From Ancylobacter koreensis (lineage in GTDB: Bacteria > Pseudomonadota > Alphaproteobacteria > Rhizobiales > Xanthobacteraceae), in assembly GCF_023016525.1 (NCBI RefSeq), contig NZ_JALKCG010000001.1, forward strand, positions 1,364,001-1,428,000: DNA of 64,000 nt. Direction: 5' to 3'. Below, piece by piece: positions 57,910-64,000 of the stretch. Each line of letters begins with the position of its first letter. Positions within the stretch are counted from its first letter, which is position 1. A program made the translations under genes and the position numbers. The notes beneath the pieces are model-generated. The model saw only the letters and a program-made list of their open reading frames with translations, searched no databases and was not told where the DNA came from.

Positions 57910-58602
57910 ATGAACGCCTCCCTCCGCCTCGACAACGTCACCCTCACGCGCGGCGGGCGCACGGTGCTCGACGGCGTGTCGCTGGAATTGGCCGAGCGGC
58001 GCGTCGGACTGATCGGCACCAACGGCTCGGGCAAGAGCTCGCTGGTGCGTCTGTTCAACGGCTTGCTGACGGCCGATGCCGGCCGTGTCGTCGTGCATGG
58101 GCTCGACGCGGCGGAGAAGGCGGACGAGCTGCCGCGCAAGGTCGGCTTCATCTTCCAGAACCCCGACCACCAGATCATCTTCCCGACGGTGGCCGAGGAG
58201 GTCGCCTTCAGCCTCGAACAGTCCGGCCTGCCGCGCCGCGAGGCGGCGAAGGCGGCCATCCCCGCGCTCGAACGCTTCGGCCGCGCGCACTGGGCGGAGC
58301 GGCCGGTGCATGCGCTCTCGGAGGGCGAGAAGCAGTTCCTCTGCATCATCGCCGTGCTGGTGATGGGGCCGGCGGTGATCGTGCTCGACGAGCCTTTCTC
58401 CAGCCTCGACCTGCCGACACGGCGGCGGCTGGAGGCGCTGGTCGCCGGCCTGCCGCAGCAGGTGGTGCTGGTGGCGCACGAACTTGACGCCTTCGCCGCC
58501 TATGACCGCGTGGTCTGGCTGCATGAAGGGCGGGTGCGGATGGACGGCGCTCCCGGCGAGGTGGTCGCGGCCTACCGCGCCTTCGCGGAGGCGCTGGCGT
58601 GA
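57910..58602 (+). CDS. bioM: Biotin ECF transporter ATPase
   Basis: A 230-residue ATPase. Walker A is GTNGSGKSS, the Q-loop is FIFQNPDHQIIFPT (typical of ECF ATPases), the signature is LSEGEKQ, and Walker B is VIVLDEPFSSLD. It energises biotin uptake with BioN and BioY. It is the first gene of the locus, starting 23 bases after a family A repeat. No BioR-type TTATCTATAA site is visible upstream. Confidence 0.94.
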   Translation: MNASLRLDNVTLTRGGRTVLDGVSLELAERRVGLIGTNGSGKSSLVRLFNGLLTADAGRVVVHGLDAAEKADELPRKVGFIFQNPDHQIIFPTVAEEVAFSLEQSGLPRREAAKAAIPALERFGRAHWAERPVHALSEGEKQFLCIIAVLVMGPAVIVLDEPFSSLDLPTRRRLEALVAGLPQQVVLVAHELDAFAAYDRVVWLHEGRVRMDGAPGEVVAAYRAFAEALA

Positions 58603-58616
58603 GCGGGACATCCTGC

Positions 58617-58769
58617 GTTTCCCGGCCCAACGGAGGGGAAGCCGAAGTGCCGCGCCGGGACCCAGCACAAGAATCACCCGTAGGGACATACTTTTTAGGT
58701 TCGGCGGCTTCGCCGGATTATTCCTGGGTCCCGGATCGGCGCTGCGCGATGCGCAGCTTGTCCGGGAAA
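58617..58769. repeat. Dispersed palindromic repeat, family B copy 4
   Basis: Starts TTTCCCGGCCC and ends GTCCGGGAAAC. The right half (GGGTCCCGGATCGGCGCTGC, then a GCGCAGCTTGTCCGGGAAAC end) is nearly identical to copy 2. It separates bioM from bioN, which are adjacent in most genomes. Confidence 0.65.
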
Positions 58770-58801
58770 CCCGGTGGCGCCGCGCCGGAGATCCCTCGTC
58801 C

Positions 58802-59413
58802 ATGATCTCGCTCTATCTGCCCGGCCGTACCTGGCTGCATCGCATGCCCGCCGGCTGGAAGCTGCTGGCGCTGGCCCTTGTCAGCCTCGCCATCACGCCG
58901 GTCGACAGCGTGGCGGTGATGACGGGCCTCGTGGTCGCGGTGCTGGCGCTCTATGCCTCTCTCGGGCGCGCGGCGCTGGCGCAGATCGCGCTGCTGCGCC
59001 CGCTCTGGATGCTGTTCGTCATCCTGCTGGCGCTGCATTGGTGGAGCGGCGACGTCCTGTTCGGCGTGCTGGTGGTGCTGCGCATCGTCGCCATGGTGCT
59101 GCTGGCCAATGCCGTGACCATGACCACCCGCATGGATGCGATGATGGACGCGGTGGAGCCGCTGCTTATGCCTTTGCGGCTGTTCGGCGTCGCCCCGCGC
59201 CGCGTCGCGCTGGCGGTGGCGATGATGATCCGCCTCATCCCGCTGCTGTTCGCCCTGTGGGAGGCGCTGAACGAGTCCTACCGTGCCCGTTCCGGCCGGC
59301 GGGGCGGCTGGCGCCTGCTCGCGCCATTCTGTATCCAGACGCTGAGACTGTCCCATAACACCGCCGAGGCGCTTGCTGCGCGGGGCGGCGCACCCCGAGG
59401 AGGCCACCGATGA
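58802..59413 (+). CDS. bioN: Biotin ECF transporter T component
   Basis: A 203-residue membrane protein. It starts MISLYLPGRTWLHRMPAGWKLL and has about five hydrophobic segments. The coupling motifs of ECF-T proteins are in NESYRARSGRRGG and TLRLSHNTAEALAARGG, which carries the conserved Ala-Arg-Gly. It links BioM to BioY. Its stop overlaps the bioY start (ATGA). Confidence 0.92.
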   Translation: MISLYLPGRTWLHRMPAGWKLLALALVSLAITPVDSVAVMTGLVVAVLALYASLGRAALAQIALLRPLWMLFVILLALHWWSGDVLFGVLVVLRIVAMVLLANAVTMTTRMDAMMDAVEPLLMPLRLFGVAPRRVALAVAMMIRLIPLLFALWEALNESYRARSGRRGGWRLLAPFCIQTLRLSHNTAEALAARGGAPRGGHR

Positions 59414-59967
59414 AGGATCGTTCGCTCGTGCAGATCGCCCTTTATGCCGCGATCTTTGCGATGCTGGGCCTGCTGCCGCGCTTCGACCTGCCCTTCGCCG
59501 GCGGGGTGCCCATCACCGCGCAGAGCATGGGCGCCATGCTGGCCGGCGTGATGCTCGGCGCGTGGCGCGGGGCGCTCGCCATCGTGCTGCTGCTGTTCGT
59601 GGTGGCGCTCGGCGCGCCGCTGCTGGCCGGCGGGCGCGGCGGGCTCGGCGTGTTCTTCTCGCCCTCCGTCGGCTTCATCTTCGGCTGGATCGCGGTGGCC
59701 TTCGTCGCCGGCTGGATCATGCAGGCGCTGCGCACCGCGCCGGTATTCCCCTCCGCGCTGGTGGCGGCGGTCATTGGCGGCATCTTGGTGATGTACGCCT
59801 TCGGCATCGCCGGCATGTCGCTGGTCGGCGGGCTGGCGCCGCTCGACGCCGCCAAGGCGTGCCTGATCTTCATCCCCGGCGACACGATCAAGGCGGTGCT
59901 GGTGGCGCTGATCGCCCAGACGGTGGCGCGCGGCATGCCCGAGGCCCTGCTCTCGCGCAACGCGTGA
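59410..59967 (+). CDS. bioY: Biotin transporter S component
   Basis: A 185-residue integral membrane substrate-binding component. Typical blocks are PITAQSMGAMLAGVMLGAWRGALAI, LLAGGRGGLGVFFSPSVGFIFGW and FIPGDTIKAVLVALIA. It binds biotin in the membrane. It overlaps bioN by four bases and the next gene, an acyl-CoA ligase, by four bases (GTGA), which gives a tightly coupled set. Confidence 0.95.
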   Translation: MKDRSLVQIALYAAIFAMLGLLPRFDLPFAGGVPITAQSMGAMLAGVMLGAWRGALAIVLLLFVVALGAPLLAGGRGGLGVFFSPSVGFIFGWIAVAFVAGWIMQALRTAPVFPSALVAAVIGGILVMYAFGIAGMSLVGGLAPLDAAKACLIFIPGDTIKAVLVALIAQTVARGMPEALLSRNA

Positions 59968-61367
59968 GCGCGGAGGCGCCGATCATCGGCGCGAGGCTGC
60001 CGGCGCTGGCGGAGGCCGCGCCGGACCGGCTGGCGCTGGTGTGCGACGATGAGGTGCTGACCCGCGCGCAACTCGCCACGCACGTCGGCGGGCTCGCCGC
60101 ATGGCTGGCCGGGCGCACCGCGCCGGGCGAGGGCGTGGCGCTCACGAGCGGCAATGCGCCGGCGCTGGTGGAAGCCTTCTTCGCCTGCGCGGTGAGCGGG
60201 CGACAGGCGCTGGTCTACGATCCCTCTTGGCCGGCGCCCTACCGCGCCGCCATCGACGCGGCGCTGGCGCCCGCTCTCACGCTCGACGCGCTGCCGGAAG
60301 TGCCGCCCGCGCCCTTTGCCGAGCCACCCGCGCCGGAGGCGCCCTTCTATGTCGGCTTCACCTCCGGCTCGACCGGCCTGCCGAAGGGCTATCGGCGCAA
60401 CCACCGCTCCTGGATCGACAGTTTCGCGGTAAGCGCCGCCGAGTTCGGCGTAAGCGACGCCGATGTCGTGCTCGCGCCGGGCGGGCTCGCCGCCTCGCTG
60501 CATCTCTACGGCGTCGTCCACGCGCTCCATATCGGCGCGCGCGCGGTGATGATGCGCCAGTTCCACCCCCGCCGGGCGCTGCGGCTGATCGGGCGCCACG
60601 GCGTGAGCGCGCTCTACGCGACACCGACGCAGCTTCAGATGCTGGTCGAGGCCGGCACCGGCGAGAGCTTTCCCTCGCTGCGCATGCTGATGATCAGCGG
60701 CGCCAAATGGCGGCCGGAGACCCGTGCGGCGGTCGAGGCGCTGTTCCCGAATGCCCGCATCGCCGAGTTCTATGGCGCCTCGGAGCTGAGCTTCGTCGCC
60801 ATCGCCCATCCCGACGAGCGCGTGCCGGCGGGCGCCGTGGGCCGGGCCGCGCGCGGCGTCACGCTCCGCATCCGCGATGCGGCGGGCCGCGATCTGCCGG
60901 TGGGCGAGGCGGGCGCCATCTGGGTCGGCAGTTCCATGCTGTTCGACGAATACGCCTGCGGCAGTGCCCCGGAGACCCGCCGCGCGGACGGCTTCCTCAC
61001 CATCGGCGACCATGGGCGGCTGGACGAGGCGGGCTTCCTCTATCTGCACGGGCGCGAGCGGCGCATGCTCGTCACCTCGGGGCTCAACGTCTACCCGGAG
61101 GAGGTCGAGGCCGTGCTGGCGGGGCTTTGCGGTATCGAGGAGGCGGCGGTGTTCGGCGTGCCCGACCCGCTGCGCGGGGTCGAGCTGGTCGCGGTGCTGC
61201 GCGGGCGATATGACGAGCCCGCCCTGCGCGCCGCCTGCCGGGCGGTGCTGCCGGCGGCCAAGATCCCGCGCCGCTTCCTCGCCCTCGACGACTGGCCGCG
61301 CACCGCCGGCGGCAAGGCGGACCTCCGGGCGCTGGAGGCCATCGTTCATGAGAGGCTGAAACGGTGA
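59964..61367 (+). CDS. Acyl-CoA synthetase linked to biotin uptake (YhfT-like)
   Basis: A 467-residue AMP-forming ligase from a GTG start that overlaps the bioY stop. ATP-site motifs are VGFTSGSTGLPKGYRRNH, EFYGASELSF, TIGDHGRLDEAGFLYLHGRE and SGLNVYPEEVE, with the lysine in RTAGGKADL. It is shorter than typical fatty-acyl ligases. In Bacillus subtilis the bioY homologue (yhfU) lies beside an acyl-CoA ligase (yhfT) and a thiolase (yhfS), the same trio as here. The substrate is not established. A biotin-precursor acid is a hypothesis. Confidence 0.88.
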   Translation: MSAEAPIIGARLPALAEAAPDRLALVCDDEVLTRAQLATHVGGLAAWLAGRTAPGEGVALTSGNAPALVEAFFACAVSGRQALVYDPSWPAPYRAAIDAALAPALTLDALPEVPPAPFAEPPAPEAPFYVGFTSGSTGLPKGYRRNHRSWIDSFAVSAAEFGVSDADVVLAPGGLAASLHLYGVVHALHIGARAVMMRQFHPRRALRLIGRHGVSALYATPTQLQMLVEAGTGESFPSLRMLMISGAKWRPETRAAVEALFPNARIAEFYGASELSFVAIAHPDERVPAGAVGRAARGVTLRIRDAAGRDLPVGEAGAIWVGSSMLFDEYACGSAPETRRADGFLTIGDHGRLDEAGFLYLHGRERRMLVTSGLNVYPEEVEAVLAGLCGIEEAAVFGVPDPLRGVELVAVLRGRYDEPALRAACRAVLPAAKIPRRFLALDDWPRTAGGKADLRALEAIVHERLKR

Positions 61368-62533
61368 GCGGGGCCTTCATCGTCAGCGCTCGCCGCACGG
61401 CGGTGGCCCCGCGCGGCGGCGCCTTCCGCGCGATGGAGGCGCACGATCTCGCCGCCCCGGTGCTGCGGGCCTGTCTTGTCGATGCCGGTCGCGAGCCGCA
61501 CGAGGTGGAGCACGTCATCCTCGGCAACGCGCTGTCCGGCGGCGGCAATGTCGCCCGCCTCGCGGCGCTGGCGGCCGGCCTTCCCGCGAGCGTGCCGGCG
61601 CTGACGCTGGACACGCAGTGCTGTTCCGGGCTCGACGCGATCCAGCTTGCCGTCCGCATGGTGGAATCGGGCGCGGCGGAGCTCGTGCTTGCCGGCGGGG
61701 TGGAGAGCTTCAGCCGGTCGCCGCTGCGCGCCGTGCGTCCGAGGACGAAGGGCGAGGCGCCGGTCTTCTACGACCGCCCGCCCTTCACCCCCTTTCCGGC
61801 GCGCGATCCCGACATGATCGAGGTGCTGGCGCGGGCGGCGCGGGGGATGAGCCGGGCCGAGCAGGCGGCCTTCGCCATTGCGAGCCACGCCAAGGCGCTG
61901 GCGGCGCGCGGGCGGCTGGAGGCCGAGATCGTGCCGGTGGCGGGCCTCGCCTTCGACAGCTTCACCCGTGAGCTCACCGAGCGCCTGTGCGCCCGCGCGC
62001 CCGTGCTCCATCGCGACGGGGAGACGGAACTGGACGCGGCCGGCGTCGCGGTGGAGGCGGATGCGGCCGCAGTGGTGCTGGTGGCGTCGCGGCAATGGGT
62101 GGAGCGTCGCCTCCATGTCGGCCGTCCGCTTGCTGAGGTGTTCTATGTCCGCTCCTTCGCCGGTGCGCCGGAGGACCCGCCGGGGACGGTGGATCACGCG
62201 CTGCGGGAGACGGCCTTCGAGACGGCTTTGGTGGACGTCCACAACACGGACTCTGAAGCGAGGCTGGATTGGGCGCAGATTCCCGTCGTCGAGCTGATGG
62301 AAGCCTCGGCCGGGCAGGCATCGCGTAATTGCGCCTGGGCCGGACTCGATCCCGCCCGCATCAATCGCGGCGGCGGCGCGCTCGCGCGTGGCCATCCCAT
62401 CGGCGCCTCGGGCGCCATCCTCGCCGTGCGACTGTTCCACGAGATGGCGGGCGAGCCGCCGGAGACGCTCGGCCTCGCCGCCATCGCGGCGGCCGGTGGA
62501 CTGGCCAGCGTGCTCATGTTGCAGCGCAGCTAA
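61364..62533 (+). CDS. Thiolase-family protein linked to biotin uptake (YhfS-like)
   Basis: A 389-residue thiolase fold protein with a GTG start overlapping the ligase stop by four bases. The nucleophile cysteine is C86 in TLDTQCCSGLDA, and the histidine motif is GGGALARGHPIGASGA. The second catalytic cysteine, normally in a CxGGG motif near the C-terminus, is replaced by alanine (AIAAAGGLASV, residue 375). It may be a condensing or hydrolytic variant and not a normal acetyl-CoA acetyltransferase. It completes the bioMNY-ligase-thiolase operon. Confidence 0.87.
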   Translation: MSGAFIVSARRTAVAPRGGAFRAMEAHDLAAPVLRACLVDAGREPHEVEHVILGNALSGGGNVARLAALAAGLPASVPALTLDTQCCSGLDAIQLAVRMVESGAAELVLAGGVESFSRSPLRAVRPRTKGEAPVFYDRPPFTPFPARDPDMIEVLARAARGMSRAEQAAFAIASHAKALAARGRLEAEIVPVAGLAFDSFTRELTERLCARAPVLHRDGETELDAAGVAVEADAAAVVLVASRQWVERRLHVGRPLAEVFYVRSFAGAPEDPPGTVDHALRETAFETALVDVHNTDSEARLDWAQIPVVELMEASAGQASRNCAWAGLDPARINRGGGALARGHPIGASGAILAVRLFHEMAGEPPETLGLAAIAAAGGLASVLMLQRS

Positions 62534-62591
62534 GCACCTGTTTGCCGCGAACGCCTCCAATGTGCAGGATGCGTTTCGAATCGTCCGTAGA

Positions 62592-62603
62592 AGACGATCG
62601 TCT
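62592..62603. promoter_or_regulatory. Candidate DeoR-type operator
   Basis: A perfect 12-bp palindrome AGACGATCGTCT, 30 bases upstream of the DeoR-family start codon. A second symmetric element (CTGT-TCCCGGGA-GACAG) follows at 62602-62618. Both lie in the only gap before the regulator gene and may be autoregulatory. Confidence 0.4.
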
Positions 62604-62632
62604 GTTCCCGGGAGACAGGACCCGCCGGCCGA

Positions 62633-63418
62633 ATGAACGCTATCTCCTCTCGCCAGCAGGACATACTCGTGCTGGCGCGCGCGCAGGGGCGGGTGAGCGT
62701 CGAAGACCTCTCCGCGCGTTTCGACGTGTCGCCCCAGACCATCCGCAAGGACCTCAACGATCTTTGCGTGCGACGGCTGATGTCGCGCGTGCATGGCGGC
62801 GCCGTGGTCGCCTCCGGCGTCGAGAACCTCGCCTATGAGGCCCGCCGCGCCATGGCGCAGGGCGCCAAGCGCGCCATCGCCGAGGCCGCCGCCAGCATGG
62901 TGCCGAACCGCGCCTCGCTGTTCATCAATATCGGCACCACCACCGAGGAAGTGGCCCGCGCGCTGGCGGACCATGAGGACATGCTGGTCATCACCAACAA
63001 TCTCAACGTGGCGACGCTGCTCTACCGCCACCCGAAGATCGAGCTGATCATGGCCGGCGGCCCGGTGCGCCACGCCGACGGCGCGGTGATCGGTTCGGCG
63101 GCGGTTGACTTCGTGCGCCAGTTCCGGGTCGACTACGCCGTCATCGGCGCCTCCGCCATCGAGGAGGACGGCACGCTGCTGGATTTCGACTATCGCGAGG
63201 TGCAGGTCGCCCGCGCCATCATCGACAACGCACGGCAGGTCATACTGGTGGCCGACCGCTCCAAGCTGGAGCGCACCGCGCCGGTGCGCATCGGCTCCAT
63301 CGCCGAGATCGACACCTTCGTCACCGACACGGTGTCGTCACCCGAGCTGCGCAATGTCTGCCAGCGCGAGCAGGTCGAGCTCATCGAGGTCGGCAGCCTC
63401 GACGACGAGGCGTTCTGA
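62633..63418 (+). CDS. DeoR/GlpR-family transcriptional regulator
   Basis: A 261-residue regulator. The N-terminal helix-turn-helix is RQQDILVLARAQGRVSVEDLSARFDVSPQTIRKDLNDL, followed by RVHGGAV. The sensor domain contains FINIGTTTEEVARAL and VADRSKLERTAPVRIGSI, typical of phosphosugar-sensing members such as GlpR. No glycerol genes are in the window, so the regulon is unknown. It is 99 bases downstream of the thiolase and 137 bases upstream of an aldo/keto reductase. Confidence 0.93.
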   Translation: MNAISSRQQDILVLARAQGRVSVEDLSARFDVSPQTIRKDLNDLCVRRLMSRVHGGAVVASGVENLAYEARRAMAQGAKRAIAEAAASMVPNRASLFINIGTTTEEVARALADHEDMLVITNNLNVATLLYRHPKIELIMAGGPVRHADGAVIGSAAVDFVRQFRVDYAVIGASAIEEDGTLLDFDYREVQVARAIIDNARQVILVADRSKLERTAPVRIGSIAEIDTFVTDTVSSPELRNVCQREQVELIEVGSLDDEAF

Positions 63419-63555
63419 GCGCGCGGGCGGCGCGTTACAACCGGGAGGTGGCTGGCCCTCCCGGCGTCCTGCCCTAGATTGGCTGACGCATTCGCGACCC
63501 GTTCCGCGCGGAGCGCCGACCTGAGGCCGGTGCCGCGCCCGCGACCCGGAGGAAA

Positions 63556-64000
63556 ATGACGATGGAACTGCGCCGCCTCGGACGCTCCGACATTCTGGTT
63601 CCCCCGCTGTGCTTCGGCGGCAACGTGTTCGGCTGGACCGCCGACGAAGCCACGTCCTTCCGCCTGCTGGACGGGCTGTTCGAGGCCGGCTTCACCTTCA
63701 TCGACACCGCCGACGTCTATTCGCGCTGGGTGAGCGGCCATGAGGGCGGCGAATCCGAGGCCATCATCGGGCGCTGGATGAAGGCGCGCGGCAACCGCGA
63801 CCGGCTCGTCATCGCCACCAAGGTCGGCGCCGACATGGGGCTCGGCAAGGTCTGCCTGAAGCCGGACTATATAAGCGAGGCGGTCGAAGCCTCGCTGACG
63901 CGGCTGCAGACTGACTATATCGACCTCTACCAGTCGCATTGGGACGACCCGGAAACCCCGTTCGAGGAGGTGCTGGGCGCCTATGACGAGCTGATCCGGG
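63556..64000 (+). CDS. Aldo/keto reductase, truncated by the window end
   Basis: About 148 N-terminal residues are visible and the frame continues past the window. It begins MTMELRRLGRSDILVPPLCF after a strong CGGAGG. Catalytic residues seen are Asp and Tyr in FIDTADVYSRW, Lys in VIATKVGADMG, and His in DLYQSHWDDPETP. This is the general stress protein 69-like class (YghZ/YajO type), distinct from the shorter reductase at 56.9 kb. A sugar or glycerol-related role under the upstream DeoR regulator is possible. Confidence 0.93.
   Translation, partial: MTMELRRLGRSDILVPPLCFGGNVFGWTADEATSFRLLDGLFEAGFTFIDTADVYSRWVSGHEGGESEAIIGRWMKARGNRDRLVIATKVGADMGLGKVCLKPDYISEAVEASLTRLQTDYIDLYQSHWDDPETPFEEVLGAYDELIR

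Noticed and set aside
55825-58803. A single 992-codon frame on the minus strand ending with nadQ
   Set aside because: The N-terminal two thirds run antisense to bioM and the aldo/keto reductase and carry no family signature. The real nadQ start is at 56820.

Overview
The window is a GC-rich (estimated by eye near 68-70 %) chromosomal segment that looks like an alphaproteobacterium of the order Hyphomicrobiales, plausibly Xanthobacteraceae-like (Ancylobacter, Starkeya or Xanthobacter type). This inference rests on the pcc/mut propionate operon with a ScfR/PccR regulator, a NadQ-controlled nadABC operon, bioMNY biotin uptake, a complete N-methylglutamate (methylamine) gene set, and dispersed palindromic repeats of the kind that create spurious MAGLDPAIHV-type N-termini. 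Coding density is high. I saw no rRNA, tRNA, insertion sequence, integrase or CRISPR array.

Layout. 1-6.6 kb: RND efflux pump (adaptor and permease) with a degenerate alpha/beta-hydrolase and a divergent LysR regulator. 6.6-10.4 kb: polar amino-acid ABC transporter operon led by an FCD-GntR regulator with a palindromic operator. 10.4-11.06 kb: repeats and one candidate 27-residue membrane peptide. 11.06-20.7 kb: propionyl-CoA carboxylase and methylmalonyl-CoA mutase operon (pccB-pccA-mutA-small exported protein-mutB), divergent from pccR. 20.7-36.0 kb: one-carbon/methylamine block, with mgsABC-gmaS (N-methylglutamate synthase and gamma-glutamylmethylamide synthetase), an XRE-cupin regulator, sthA transhydrogenase, a Doc-type toxin pair, folD, purU, and mgdABCD (sarcosine oxidase/N-methylglutamate dehydrogenase family) divergent from a LysR gene. 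37.2-38.15 kb: a visibly AT-richer two-gene cassette (unknown 85-residue protein plus dCTP deaminase). 38.2-46.4 kb: ketoacyl synthase/acyl carrier protein pair, exported GH1 and GH5 glycosidases, a GntP-like permease, malonyl-CoA synthetase and a LysE exporter. 46.4-49.7 kb: CsoR repressor with two operators, copper P-type ATPase, and an HD-domain hydrolase. 49.8-51.4 kb: DadA-type amino-acid dehydrogenase under a tandem glycine riboswitch. 51.7-56.8 kb: nadABC with two NadQ-like operators and nadQ close by. 56.9-64 kb: aldo/keto reductase, bioMNY plus an acyl-CoA ligase and thiolase, a DeoR-family regulator, and the start of a second aldo/keto reductase cut by the window end.

How the genes work together. 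Methylamine would be captured by GmaS, converted to N-methylglutamate by MgsABC and oxidised by MgdABCD to methylene-tetrahydrofolate. FolD and PurU would then carry the carbon to formate, with SthA available to rebalance NADPH and NADH. Propionyl-CoA from odd-chain or branched substrates is carboxylated by PccAB and isomerised by MutAB to succinyl-CoA. Several units carry their control element in the sequence: glycine riboswitch, CsoR sites, NadQ sites, the PccR dyad, the GntR palindrome and LysR dyads.

The least explained items are the AT-rich dcd cassette, a hydrolase that has lost its catalytic serine and histidine but stays with the efflux pump, and a bioMNY-linked ligase/thiolase pair whose thiolase lacks the second active-site cysteine.
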